From contig NZ_JAOVQN010000004.1 in NCBI RefSeq assembly GCF_025673445.1, positions 189,986-253,985 on the forward strand: a stretch of DNA of 64,000 nt, in the 5' to 3' direction. Under the pieces are notes generated by a model, which did no database searches, was not told the origin of the DNA, and worked only from the letters and a program-made list of their open reading frames with translations. This document shows positions 33,599 through 42,184 of this stretch, piece after piece; positions within the stretch are counted from its first letter, which is position 1, and each line of letters begins with the position of its first letter. Origin of the DNA: Ruegeria_B marisflavi. GTDB lineage: Bacteria > Pseudomonadota > Alphaproteobacteria > Rhodobacterales > Rhodobacteraceae. The position numbers were made by a program, and so were the translations under genes.

Positions 33599-34612
33599 TT
33601 ACGCCTGCGCCAGGGCTTGCAGAACCGTGACGGCGATCATCTGGGTGACATCACCGGCAACGCAGCCGCGCGACAGGTCGTTGGCCGGTTTTGCCAATCC
33701 TTGCAGAACCGGACCAATGGCCGTGTATCCGCCAAGGCGCTGGGTGATCTTGTAGCCGATGTTGCCCGCGTCGAGATTGGGGAAGATCATCACGTTGGCC
33801 TGCCCTGCCACATGCGAGCCCGGCGCCTTGGACGCGCCGACCGTGGGCACAAAGGCGGCATCGAACTGCAATTCGCCATCGACCTCCAGATCGGGGTGAT
33901 CCGTGCGCAACCGGGTCAGCGCATCGGTGACCTTGGTGACGTTGGGGTGTCGCGCGCTGCCCATGGTGGAGAAGGACAGCATGGCGATCTTCGGTTCCTG
34001 CCGCAGCAGCGCCCGGCACGAGGCGGCAGAGGCGGCGGCGATGGCTGCCAGTTCCGTGGACGACGGGTCGATCACCAGCCCGCTGTCTGAATAGAGCATC
34101 GCGCGGGCGTGGGCGGTGGCGCTCTCGGGCGGGTACATCAGGAAGAAGCTGGAGACCATCGCGGCACCGGGCGCAGCGCCGATCACCTGAATGGCGGTGC
34201 GCACCACGTCCGAGGTGGTGGCAACCGCGCCGCCGACCGTGCCCGCCGCGTGACCGGCGCGCACCAGCATGGCGGCATAGACAAGCGGTGTGCGGACGGC
34301 GGCAAGCGCGTCGGCCTCGCTGACGCCCTTGTGCCGCCTGAGGTCGTGATAGGCGGCCGCAAATCCGGCGGTGAGGGCTGAACTGTCCGGATCGTGGATG
34401 GACAGGCCATCACCTTCGGCCGCGCCCTGCGCTTGAAGCTCGGTCTGGATCGCGGCGGTCTGGCCGACGAGGATCACATCCGCGATCCCCGCCGCACGGG
34501 CCGCCAGCGCCCCCGCGACAACGCGGGGATCGCTGCCTTCGCTCAGCGCGACGGTGGCGCGCCGGGCCGGGGGTTCAGACAGCAAAAGATCAATTGGCGT
34601 TCGTGTCATCAC
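33599..34612 (-). CDS. pta: phosphate acetyltransferase
   Basis: A 337-residue phosphate acetyl/butyryltransferase-domain enzyme of the short type, without the N-terminal DRTGG regulatory part of long Pta proteins. It converts acetyl phosphate made by Xsc to acetyl-CoA. Family stretches include SEGSDPRVVAGALAARAAGI near the start, KGVSEADALAAVRTPLVYAA, and APGSHVAGQANVMIFPNLDA then GNIGYKITQRLGG near the end. It lies 18 bases after xsc on the same strand, the classical xsc-pta pairing. Confidence 0.95.
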   Translation of the reverse strand: MMTRTPIDLLLSEPPARRATVALSEGSDPRVVAGALAARAAGIADVILVGQTAAIQTELQAQGAAEGDGLSIHDPDSSALTAGFAAAYHDLRRHKGVSEADALAAVRTPLVYAAMLVRAGHAAGTVGGAVATTSDVVRTAIQVIGAAPGAAMVSSFFLMYPPESATAHARAMLYSDSGLVIDPSSTELAAIAAASAASCRALLRQEPKIAMLSFSTMGSARHPNVTKVTDALTRLRTDHPDLEVDGELQFDAAFVPTVGASKAPGSHVAGQANVMIFPNLDAGNIGYKITQRLGGYTAIGPVLQGLAKPANDLSRGCVAGDVTQMIAVTVLQALAQA

Positions 34613-34630
34613 CCGGGGCCCCTGTTGCGC

Positions 34631-36406
34631 TCAGACCTGCTGAGGCCGCATGTCGGCCTTGTCGATGCCTGCGACGCGAACCGGTTTCTTCATGGCGTCG
34701 CGGCGGAAGGGTTCGCCGAGCTCCTGATTGATCATCGCTTCGATCAGGGTGGTCTTGCCTGCCTTCTGATCTTCGATGGCCTTGGCCAGGGCGGCGGTGA
34801 GCTCGTCCATGGTGTGGGCCACGATGCCTTGCAGGCCGCAGGCCTTGGCGATGCCTGCATAGCTGACCTGCTCGTCCAGCTCGGTGCCGACGAAGTTGTC
34901 GTCGAACCACAGGGTCGAGTTGCGCTTTTCGGCGCCCCACTGGTAGTTGCGGAACACGACCTGGGTGACGGCGGGCCATTCGCCGCGACCGATGGCGGTC
35001 AGTTCGTTGACCGCGATGCCAAAGGCACCATCGCCGGAGAAGCCGACAACAGGAACGTCGGGGCAGCCGATCTTGGCGCCGACAACCGCGGGCAGACCGT
35101 AACCGCAGGGGCCGAAGAGGCCGGGGGCCAGGTATTTGCGGCCTTCGTCAAAGTCGGGATAGGCGTTGCCGATGGCGCAGTTGTTGCCGATGTCCGAGGA
35201 GATGATCGCCTCGCGCGGGAGCGCCGCCTGGATCGCGCGCCATGCCATGCGGGGGCTCATCCATTCTGGCTTGGCGGCGCGGGCGCGCTCGTTCCAGGTG
35301 GTGCCCGGATCGTCATCCTCGTGGGTCATCGATGAGAGCTGCTGGGCCCATGCCGATTTGGTCTGGGCGATACGGTCCTTGCGCGCGGCGCGGCCTTCGT
35401 CACCGGCGGTGTCGCTGAGCTGGGCCAGGATGCCCCGGGCCACCTTGGCCGCGTCCCCGATGATGCCGACCGAGACCTTCTTGGTCAGGCCGATGCGGTC
35501 GGGGTTGATGTCGACCTGGATGATCTTGGCATCTGCGGGCCAGTATTCCATGCCGTAGCCCGGCAGGGTCGAGAACGGGTTCAGACGGGTGCCGAGGCAG
35601 AGCACCACGTCGGCGGTCTTGATCAGTTCCATCGCCGCCTTGGAGCCGTTGTAGCCCAGCGGCCCGGCAAAGAGCGGGTGCGAGCCGGGGAAGGCATCGT
35701 TGTGCTGGTAACCGACGCAGACCGGGGCATCGAGACGCTCGGCCAGATCCTTGGAGGCGGCGATGCCGCCCTTGGACAGCACCACGCCGGCGCCGTTCAG
35801 GATCACCGGGTTCTTGGCGTTCGACAGCAGTTCGGCCGCTTGCGCCACCGCCTGTTCGCCGCCCGAGGGGCGTTCGAATTCGATGATGGCGGGGAGCTGG
35901 ATGTCGACGACCTGGGTCCACATGTCCCGCGGAATGTTGATCTGGGCCGGGGCACTGGCGCGCTTGGCATTCATGATCACGCGGTTCAGAACCTCGGCCA
36001 CGCGGGTGGGGTCGCGGACCTCTTCCTGGTAGGCGACCATGTCCTCGAACAGTTTCATCTGCTCGACTTCCTGGAAGCCGCCCTGGCCGATGGTCTTGTT
36101 GGCCGCCTGCGGGGTGACCAGCAAGAGCGGCGTGTGGTTCCAGTAGGCGGTTTTGACAGCGGTGACGAAGTTGGTGATGCCCGGACCGTTCTGGGCGATC
36201 ATCATCGACATCTTGCCGGTGGCGCGGGTATAGCCGTCGGCCATCATGCCGGCGCTGCCTTCGTGTGCGCAATCCCAGAAGGTGATGCCTGCGGCCGGGA
36301 AAATGTCCGAGATCGGCATCATGGCCGAACCGATGATCCCGAACGCATGCTCGATCCCATGCATCTGAAGGGTTTTGACGAAAGCTTCCTCGGTCGTCAT
36401 TTTCAT
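34631..36406 (-). CDS. xsc: sulfoacetaldehyde acetyltransferase
   Basis: A 591-residue thiamine-diphosphate enzyme that converts sulfoacetaldehyde and phosphate to acetyl phosphate and sulfite, the central step in degradation of taurine, isethionate and other C2 sulfonates. It begins MKMTTEEAFVKTLQMHG and includes AFGIIGSAMMPISDIF, GYTRATGKMSMMIAQNGPGI and the ThDP-binding GFSGDGAFGIAVNELTAIGR, all characteristic of Xsc. The start at 36406 gives normal length; in-frame ATGs at 36400 and 36421 also exist. It is followed by pta and soeABC and preceded by tauR on the same strand. Confidence 0.97.
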   Translation of the reverse strand: MKMTTEEAFVKTLQMHGIEHAFGIIGSAMMPISDIFPAAGITFWDCAHEGSAGMMADGYTRATGKMSMMIAQNGPGITNFVTAVKTAYWNHTPLLLVTPQAANKTIGQGGFQEVEQMKLFEDMVAYQEEVRDPTRVAEVLNRVIMNAKRASAPAQINIPRDMWTQVVDIQLPAIIEFERPSGGEQAVAQAAELLSNAKNPVILNGAGVVLSKGGIAASKDLAERLDAPVCVGYQHNDAFPGSHPLFAGPLGYNGSKAAMELIKTADVVLCLGTRLNPFSTLPGYGMEYWPADAKIIQVDINPDRIGLTKKVSVGIIGDAAKVARGILAQLSDTAGDEGRAARKDRIAQTKSAWAQQLSSMTHEDDDPGTTWNERARAAKPEWMSPRMAWRAIQAALPREAIISSDIGNNCAIGNAYPDFDEGRKYLAPGLFGPCGYGLPAVVGAKIGCPDVPVVGFSGDGAFGIAVNELTAIGRGEWPAVTQVVFRNYQWGAEKRNSTLWFDDNFVGTELDEQVSYAGIAKACGLQGIVAHTMDELTAALAKAIEDQKAGKTTLIEAMINQELGEPFRRDAMKKPVRVAGIDKADMRPQQV

Positions 36407-36473
36407 AAGAACGCACTCCATGCGATTGACAGGGGCCAGTGTCCTTCCGGGCATCGGCAGATTGGAGTCAGGT

Positions 36474-36507
36474 TTAGGCGCAAGGGTAAGGTGGGCGTTA
36501 GGGCCAG
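36474..36507 (-). promoter_or_regulatory. possible TauR direct repeats upstream of xsc
   Basis: On the minus strand CTGGCCCTAA (36498-36507) is followed by TTGCGCCTAA (36474-36483), 24 bases apart. The published TauR half-site in Rhodobacter, as I recall it, is CTGGACYTAA arranged as direct repeats; the first copy differs at one position, the second at three. The site lies in the 114-base tauR-xsc gap. Confidence 0.45.
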
Positions 36508-36520
36508 AAAGCCCGGCATC

Positions 36521-37999
36521 TTAATGCCAGTTGGGTCCGGCGTGACGCTCTATGGCGCGGGCGATGCGCTCGATACCCGGCGCGATGCGGTCCGTCTGGA
36601 TCGAAGAATAGCCGAGCCGGTAATAGTTCGTCGGTCTGTCCGAGCCGGAAAAGAAGGTGGTGCCCGGTTCGATATGAACGCTTTCGCCGCGCAGCGACAT
36701 GGCCAGCGCGCCGCAATCCACCCCGACGGGCGCCTGCATCCACAGCGACGAGCCGCCATAGACGCCGCGCCCGGAAATGGTCAGACCGTTTTCCGCGATG
36801 GCGCGTTCGATCTCCCGCCGCCGTTGCAGCAGCACCGAGGACATGCGCCGGATCTGGGTGTCGTAATGGCCGAGCGACAGGAAATAGGCGGCCGTGCGCT
36901 GGATATGTCCGGGCGGGTGGCGCAGCACCAGCGCGCGCAGCGCGCGCGCCTCGCGGATGAACGGCTCGGATCCCACCATGTAGCCCAGCCGCAGCCCCGG
37001 AAAGAGCGATTTCGAGAAACTGCCGACATAGATCACGCGCCCGTCGCTGTCGAAAGATTTCAGCGCGGGAGAGGGCGACCCCAGGAATGCCAGTTCAAAC
37101 TCGTAATCATCCTCGACGATCATCGCGTCGATTTCGCGGGCGCGTTCCAGCAGCCGGTGCCGCCGCGAAACCGGCATGGTGGCGGTGGTCGGGCTCTGAT
37201 GGCTGGGCGTGGTGAAAATCACGTCGGTATCGTCGGGGATCTCCTCGGGCGGGAGACCGTCGAGATCGACCCGGATCGGAACCAGATTGCAGCGCGACTG
37301 GATCAGCAATTCGCGTAAGGCATAGTAACAGGGATCTTCGATCGCGGCCTTGCGGCGCCGGTTCAGCAGTACCCGGGCCGCCAGCCAGAGCGCATTTTGG
37401 GCGCCCAGCGTGATCAGGATCTCTTCGGGTCGGGCCGAAATGCCGCGCCGGGGCAAGGTGTGGCGTGCGATAAACTCGATCAGCAGCGGATCGTCCTGGT
37501 CCACGTAGTCGGCAGTGAGCGAGGCGAAATCCTTTTGTCCCAGCGCGCGCACGGCGCAGAGCCGCCAGTTGGCGTGATCGAACAAGGTCGGATCGGCTTG
37601 ACCATAGATGAACGGATAGCGGTAGCTGCGCCAGTCCGCCGGTTTTTGGAGCGTATCGCCGCCGGTGAACTTGCGCGCGATGGCGCGGTTCCAATCGACG
37701 GTTTCCTGGTCGCGCAGGGGGGGCGCGTAGCTGGGCGGGATCGGGGCGTTTTCGGACACGAAATAACCCGAGCGCCCGCGGGAGGTGAGATAATCGTTGG
37801 CCAGAAGCTCGGTATAGGCCAGCGTCACCGTGATCCGGCTGACGCCAAGATGGGTGGCCAGCCGCCGCGACGAGGGCAGTTTCTCTCCCATGTGGAAGCG
37901 GCCCGACAGGATGCCCTCGGCGATCATCTGCTGGATCTGTGCCTGCAAGGTGCCCTGGGCGCCCTGCTTGAGAAAGAAGGTTTCGACGGGAATGGCCAT
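36521..37999 (-). CDS. tauR: taurine/sulfonate-responsive MocR-type regulator TauR
   Basis: A 492-residue GntR/MocR-family activator. The N-terminal winged helix includes GRFHMGEKLPSSRRLATHLG and VSRITVTLAYTELLA (about 34-70). The large C-terminal domain is an aminotransferase type I fold with a PLP-binding lysine in SFSKSLFPGLRLGY, thought to sense an amino-group effector such as taurine. The gene sits directly upstream of xsc on the same strand, as in other Roseobacters where TauR activates sulfonate genes. The tpa and tauABC genes are not in this window. Confidence 0.93.
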   Translation of the reverse strand: MAIPVETFFLKQGAQGTLQAQIQQMIAEGILSGRFHMGEKLPSSRRLATHLGVSRITVTLAYTELLANDYLTSRGRSGYFVSENAPIPPSYAPPLRDQETVDWNRAIARKFTGGDTLQKPADWRSYRYPFIYGQADPTLFDHANWRLCAVRALGQKDFASLTADYVDQDDPLLIEFIARHTLPRRGISARPEEILITLGAQNALWLAARVLLNRRRKAAIEDPCYYALRELLIQSRCNLVPIRVDLDGLPPEEIPDDTDVIFTTPSHQSPTTATMPVSRRHRLLERAREIDAMIVEDDYEFELAFLGSPSPALKSFDSDGRVIYVGSFSKSLFPGLRLGYMVGSEPFIREARALRALVLRHPPGHIQRTAAYFLSLGHYDTQIRRMSSVLLQRRREIERAIAENGLTISGRGVYGGSSLWMQAPVGVDCGALAMSLRGESVHIEPGTTFFSGSDRPTNYYRLGYSSIQTDRIAPGIERIARAIERHAGPNWH

Positions 38000-38013
38000 G
38001 GGGTCAGCCTAGC

Positions 38014-38045
38014 TTGGACTTATGTCAGGTACAATTTGGACTTAT
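38014..38045 (+). promoter_or_regulatory. direct repeats TTGGACTTAT upstream of tauR
   Basis: Two identical TTGGACTTAT decamers (38014-38023 and 38036-38045) are spaced 22 bases apart, two DNA turns, just upstream of the tauR start. They match the recalled TauR box CTGGACTTAA in eight of ten positions, which points to autoregulation of tauR. Confidence 0.7.
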
Positions 38046-38181
38046 CGCGGCATAGCAAGCATTTTCCCCTGTTGGCGTCAGGAGTGATATCGAACTGGCC
38101 TTATGCCGGTCAGGCAGAAAGGACTTGCGCGACTCAATTAATCTATATAACTAGTTTTATGGTTTAAATGAGGTGACGACG

Positions 38182-38499
38182 ATGTGGAAAACGGCGGCCG
38201 AGGGATTTAACGCCATGGGGTCGGAGGCGCGGTTGAAGGTGCTGCGCGTGCTGATCCGGGCCGGGCAACCGGGGCTTTCGGTGGGGGAAATTCAGGAACG
38301 GACGGGGATTCCAGCCTCGACCCTGGCGCATCATCTGAAGGCGCTGACCTCAGGCGGCGTGATCGAACAGGAGCGTATCGGGCGGACCACGATCAACCGC
38401 GCCTCGTACGAGCGTCTGGATGCGCTGGCACGTTTCATCCTGGCCGAGTGCTGCGTCGATCAGGGGGTTGTATCGGAGAAGGAGACGGAACATGGCTGA
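38182..38499 (+). CDS. ArsR-family (HTH_5) transcriptional regulator
   Basis: A 105-residue winged-helix protein. The recognition region reads SVGEIQERTGIPASTLAHHL then KALTSGGVIEQERIGRTTI, standard for ArsR/SmtB. The classical alpha-3 metal box ELCVCDL is absent; the only cysteine pair is in LAECCVDQ near the C-terminus. ATG 38182 is preferred over GTG 38173 since an AGG precedes it by 8 bases. The last 8 bases overlap a permease gene, making a regulator-efflux operon. An A/T-rich stretch (38138-38168) upstream may hold the operator. Confidence 0.9.
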   Translation: MWKTAAEGFNAMGSEARLKVLRVLIRAGQPGLSVGEIQERTGIPASTLAHHLKALTSGGVIEQERIGRTTINRASYERLDALARFILAECCVDQGVVSEKETEHG

Positions 38500-39523
38500 T
38501 CTGGCGCAACCCACGGTCGGATCATTTCGCCGCGTCCGGGCGGCGTTGAAAACCCCTTGGGCGTTGAGCGCGGCGCTGCTTGTGGCGGTAGCGGTGCTGG
38601 ATCCGCAGAACCTGAGTACCGTTTCGGTGTTTGCAGTGCGGGCTCTGGGACATACCGCGCAATACATCCTGTTTGCGGTGCTGCTCCTGGCCTATCTCAA
38701 GGCGACGGGGGCCGAGGTGCTGGTGGCGCGCGCCTTTGAGGGGCGCGAGACGCGGATGATCCTGCTGGCGGCCCTGTTCGGGGGGCTGGCACCGTTCTGT
38801 TCCTGCGAAGTGATCCCGTTTGTTGCTGGGTTGCTGGCGTTGGGGGCGCCCTTGTCGGCGGTGATGGCCTTTTGGCTGAGCTCGCCGCTGATTGACCCGC
38901 CGACGCTGTTGATCACGGCGGGCGCGCTGGGCTGGCCCTTTGCCATTGGCAAGGCGGTGGCGGCGGTGGGGCTGGGCCTGTTCGGCGGGTTCGTGGTGCG
39001 GGCGCTGTCGCGGGGCGGTGCGCTGGCCGATCCGCTGCGGGTTTACAAGCGGTCTGGCTGCTGCGGCTGCGGCACGCCCAAGCCGGTTGCGCCGGTGTGG
39101 CGGTTCTGGACCGAAGCCGACCGGATCGCCGTGTTTCGCCAGGAGTTTCTGAGCAACGCGCTGTTCCTGCTGAAATGGCTGGCGCTGGCCTATGTGATCG
39201 AGGCGCTGCTGGTTCAGTACGTTCCGGCCGAGGTGATCGCCGGGCTGGTGGGCGGCGAGGGGCTGTTGCCGATCGTCATCGCGGCGCTGGTGGGCATGCC
39301 GGCCTATCTGAACTCGTATGTCGCGCCGCCGCTGTTGGCGGGGCTGACCGAACAGGGGATGACGGTGGGCGCGGCGATGGCATTCATGGTGGCGGGCGCG
39401 GTCAGTTCGGTCCCCGCGATGGCGGCTGTCTGGTCGCTGGTCAAGCCAAGGGTCTTTGCGCTGTATCTGGGGCTGGGGATCACCGGTGCGGTGATCGCCG
39501 GTGTCCTGTTCCAGATGATCTGA
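38492..39523 (+). CDS. permease of the DUF318/UPF0718 (ArsP-like) family
   Basis: A 343-residue membrane protein with about eight to ten helices. LAPFCSCEVIPFVAGL near residue 110 matches the conserved FCSC element of ArsP-type permeases that export trivalent organoarsenicals; the more common following residue is Gly. A cytoplasmic loop holds KRSGCCGCGTPKP, four cysteines that could bind a soft metal. Cotranscribed with the ArsR-type gene it overlaps. Efflux of an arsenic or other thiophilic compound is likely but unproven. Confidence 0.88.
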   Translation: MADLAQPTVGSFRRVRAALKTPWALSAALLVAVAVLDPQNLSTVSVFAVRALGHTAQYILFAVLLLAYLKATGAEVLVARAFEGRETRMILLAALFGGLAPFCSCEVIPFVAGLLALGAPLSAVMAFWLSSPLIDPPTLLITAGALGWPFAIGKAVAAVGLGLFGGFVVRALSRGGALADPLRVYKRSGCCGCGTPKPVAPVWRFWTEADRIAVFRQEFLSNALFLLKWLALAYVIEALLVQYVPAEVIAGLVGGEGLLPIVIAALVGMPAYLNSYVAPPLLAGLTEQGMTVGAAMAFMVAGAVSSVPAMAAVWSLVKPRVFALYLGLGITGAVIAGVLFQMI

Positions 39524-39529
39524 GCCCGG

Positions 39530-39922
39530 TTACTGCCCTGCGCAATGCTGGGGCAGTTTCAGCCGGTACCGCGCCTCGCGACTGGTGACGTAGACCCGTT
39601 TTTCGACACAGGCGGTGGTGGTGATCGTGTTGGCAATCGGCCCGTCGGTGGTGGAGATCGAGATGGCATTCCCATCGGGCAGCCGGACCGAGACCACGGC
39701 GCCCTTGTTCAGGTCACCATTGACAGCCACCGCCGACAGCACGTCGAGGGTCAGGAACGCCTCGTGCTCGTGCTCTTCCTCGCCCTTGCCGAAGAAGAAC
39801 AGCGTGAGCAGGATTGCCAGGATCAGAGCCGCCGCCGCCAGGAAAGCGCCACGGGTCTGGAAGAAGGCATAGACCGATACCGCGCGGTGCGGGCCAAGCA
39901 GTTTGGACAGAATATCAAGCAT
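39530..39922 (-). CDS. small inner-membrane protein of unknown function
   Basis: A 130-residue protein with one hydrophobic helix (about 24-46, GAFLAAAALILAILLTLFFF) followed by an acidic His/Glu patch (KGEEEHEHEAF) and a short globular tail with Cys113 and Cys127. No family is recognised. It lies 48 bases after trcR on the same strand but beyond a hairpin that may be the trcR terminator. Confidence 0.75.
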   Translation of the reverse strand: MLDILSKLLGPHRAVSVYAFFQTRGAFLAAAALILAILLTLFFFGKGEEEHEHEAFLTLDVLSAVAVNGDLNKGAVVSVRLPDGNAISISTTDGPIANTITTTACVEKRVYVTSREARYRLKLPQHCAGQ

Positions 39923-39941
39923 GGGATCTTACAAGCGAGAA

Positions 39942-39961
39942 CCCCGGCCAGTGGGCCGGGG
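39942..39961 (-). terminator. hairpin after trcR
   Basis: CCCCGGCC (39942-39949) and GGCCGGGG (39954-39961) form an 8-bp GC stem with a 4-base loop, just past the trcR stop. The following minus-strand bases (TTCTCGCTTGT) are a weak T-tract, so termination may be partial. Confidence 0.5.
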
Positions 39962-39970
39962 CATATCGGG

Positions 39971-40747
39971 TCAGTAGCGCGGATCGTCGTCGTCTTCTTC
40001 GTCGTGATCGCCGCCCTTGGGCAGGTTGAAGAAGCTGTCGGCATCCACGATGGGGCCGTGATCGTCATCGTCGTCATCGCTGGTGTCGATCGGCTCGGAG
40101 AGCGAGAAGTTCTCCAGCCCTTCGATGGCGGTCGGGATGCGGGGCGAGGTTTCCATGCCCAGCGACTGTTCGGTCGAAACCAGCTTGCGGCGCTCGTCGT
40201 CGCTCATCACGCCGCCTTCGGCGGCCTTCTTGGCGGCGGCTTTTTGCACGACAGAGTCCAGTTCCGACTGACGGCACAGACCCAGCGCAACCGGGTCGAT
40301 GGGCTGCATGTTGGAGATGTTCCAGTGGGTCCGCTCGCGGATCGACTGGATCGTCGGCTTGGTGGTGCCGACCAGCTTGGCGATCTGGCCGTCGGCGAGT
40401 TCCGGGTGGAACTTGACCAGCCATAGGATCGCGTTCGGGCGGTCCTGACGCTTGGACAGCGGGGTGTAGCGCGGGCCGCGGCGCTTTTCTTCGCCCGAGG
40501 CAGCGGGATTGAACTTGAGCTTGAGCTTGTGCAGCGGGTTGTTCTGCGCCTTGTCGATCTCTTCCTGGGTCAGCTGGTTGTTGGCGATCGGGTCAAAGCC
40601 CTTGACGCCCACAGCCACGTCGCCATCGGCGATGCCCTGGATCTCCAGCTCGTGCATGCCGACGAAATCGGCGATCTGCTTGAAGCTGATCGTCGTGTTG
40701 TCAACCAGCCAGACGGCGGTCGCCTTGGCCATCAAAGGTTTTGCCAT
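39971..40747 (-). CDS. trcR: cell cycle transcriptional regulator TrcR (DUF1013)
   Basis: A 258-residue protein matching the DUF1013 family, named TrcR in alphaproteobacteria. The N-terminus MAKPLMAKATAVWLVDNTTI and ISFKQIADFVGMHELEIQGI form a first helix-turn-helix-like unit; a second follows at FHPELADGQIAKLVGTTKPT then IQSIRERTHWN (about 113-145). The C-terminus is very acidic (DTSDDDDDDHG, DHDEEDDDD). It is expected to bind DNA and RNA polymerase during cell-cycle control. It is transcribed leftwards, divergent from the RNase T2 gene. Confidence 0.93.
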   Translation of the reverse strand: MAKPLMAKATAVWLVDNTTISFKQIADFVGMHELEIQGIADGDVAVGVKGFDPIANNQLTQEEIDKAQNNPLHKLKLKFNPAASGEEKRRGPRYTPLSKRQDRPNAILWLVKFHPELADGQIAKLVGTTKPTIQSIRERTHWNISNMQPIDPVALGLCRQSELDSVVQKAAAKKAAEGGVMSDDERRKLVSTEQSLGMETSPRIPTAIEGLENFSLSEPIDTSDDDDDDHGPIVDADSFFNLPKGGDHDEEDDDDPRY

Positions 40748-40875
40748 GGCTTGTCTCCTTGCGAATACATCTCTCCCGTCGCCGGAATTCGGCTGCCCCG
40801 GGGTCTTGGGGCGGTTTCCGTTGTCGGGGAACTCCGGCTGTATATAGTCGGGCCGGGCAGATAAGGAAAGAGCGA

Positions 40876-41505
40876 ATGCGCTGGTTGATTCTGTGGGTTC
40901 TGAGCGCTGTTTCGGTGTTGGCCGATGGCGAGAAAGCGGGCCAGTTCGACTATTACGTGCTGTCGCTCAGCTGGTCGCCGAACTGGTGCGAGACCACGGG
41001 CGACGCGCGGGGCGAGGACCAGTGTAACCCGCGCCACGATTATGGCTGGATCCTGCACGGGCTTTGGCCGCAGTATCAGTATGGCTGGCCCTCATACTGC
41101 CGCACCTCCGAGACGCCACCCTCGCGCCGGATGACGGCGGAAATGGCCGATATTCAGGGCAGTTCGGGCCTTGCCTGGCATCAGTGGAAGAAACACGGCA
41201 CCTGTACGGGGCTGAGCGCACAGAACTATTTCGACCTGTCGCGCGAGGCCTATGACAGCGTGGTCCGGCCCGAGGTGTTCCGGCGGCTTGACCGGACGGT
41301 CCAACTGCCCGCGCGGGTGGTGGAAGAGGCGTTTCTGAAGGCCAATCCGAACCTGGAACGCGACATGCTGACGGTGACCTGCAACGGCCGCTACATCGCC
41401 GAGGTGCGCATCTGCCTGTCAAACAGCCTGAAACCGGTTCCCTGTGGCCGGGACGTGGTGCGCGACTGCCGGACCGAAGACGCGCTGCTGTACGCGATTC
41501 GCTGA
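40876..41505 (+). CDS. ribonuclease T2 family protein
   Basis: A 209-residue secreted ribonuclease. A signal peptide occupies about 1-16 (MRWLILWVLSAVSVLA). Both catalytic segments are present: CAS I as HGLWP with His61 and CAS II as HQWKKHGTC with His107. Cysteines at 38, 50, 75 and 110 fit the conserved disulfides. It should cut RNA in the periplasm or outside, leaving 3'-phosphates through a cyclic intermediate. ATG 40876 follows GGAAAGAG. Convergent with the next gene, 7 bases apart. Confidence 0.94.
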   Translation: MRWLILWVLSAVSVLADGEKAGQFDYYVLSLSWSPNWCETTGDARGEDQCNPRHDYGWILHGLWPQYQYGWPSYCRTSETPPSRRMTAEMADIQGSSGLAWHQWKKHGTCTGLSAQNYFDLSREAYDSVVRPEVFRRLDRTVQLPARVVEEAFLKANPNLERDMLTVTCNGRYIAEVRICLSNSLKPVPCGRDVVRDCRTEDALLYAIR

Positions 41506-41512
41506 AGCCGGA

Positions 41513-42001
41513 TCAGCCCTGTTCCTTTTGGCATTCGCGGGCATATTCCAGCGCCTTGGCGGTTCCCTTGAGGTCGATCGCCATGACCTGCTGCCCGTCC
41601 ACGCCATAGACGGTCATCACCTTGCGCTGGGCAATGGCGTGCACGAATTCGCGATCGGTGAAGAACACGGTTGCGCCGCGCACCTTGCCCTGTTTCGCGC
41701 CAATGGCGGTGGCTTCGAACTTCTCTCCGTCCAGGTCGAAGGTGACGGGATAACTCTTGCCGTCTTCGATCTCGCCCCAGGCCTTGTTGTAGACAGTGAA
41801 ATAGCCGCGATTGCCCTGCGCGTCATAGCCGAGGCGGACAATCGAGAGATCCTGATAGACGGTCTGGATCAGGCAGCCGTTGCCAAGGGCAGGGTCCACC
41901 ATCAGGTTCCAACCATGCACGAACCCCTTGTCGATCAGCTCTTGCGACCAGGCGGCGGTGGCGGTTGTGGCGGCGAGAGCAAGGGCAAGAATGCGGGTCA
42001 T
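41513..42001 (-). CDS. secreted hypothetical protein
   Basis: A 162-residue protein with a signal peptide (MTRILALALAATTATAAWSQ, cut near residue 19). The mature part is a mixed alpha/beta domain with two cysteines (GCLIQ and RECQKEQG). No family is recognised. The gene stands alone on this strand; 183 bases upstream contain no clear promoter and no other gene. Confidence 0.82.
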   Translation of the reverse strand: MTRILALALAATTATAAWSQELIDKGFVHGWNLMVDPALGNGCLIQTVYQDLSIVRLGYDAQGNRGYFTVYNKAWGEIEDGKSYPVTFDLDGEKFEATAIGAKQGKVRGATVFFTDREFVHAIAQRKVMTVYGVDGQQVMAIDLKGTAKALEYARECQKEQG

Positions 42002-42184
42002 CGGGACATCTCCGGGCGGTGATTGAGGCTTTATCCTTACCTAGCCGCAAAGCGCGTGGGACAAAAGGAAAACCCCGCCGGGCGTTACCGATTTCGTGGG
42101 GCAGGTTTGGGCGGGTATCCCATGACATGGCCATCGGTTCGGCGCCGGTGAATAACCCGGCAGGCCAAGGGTTGACGGGCGCGG

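Noticed and set aside
35678..37318. 546-codon open frame antisense to xsc and tauR
   Set aside because: It spans two well-supported genes and an intergenic region and has no recognisable domain.
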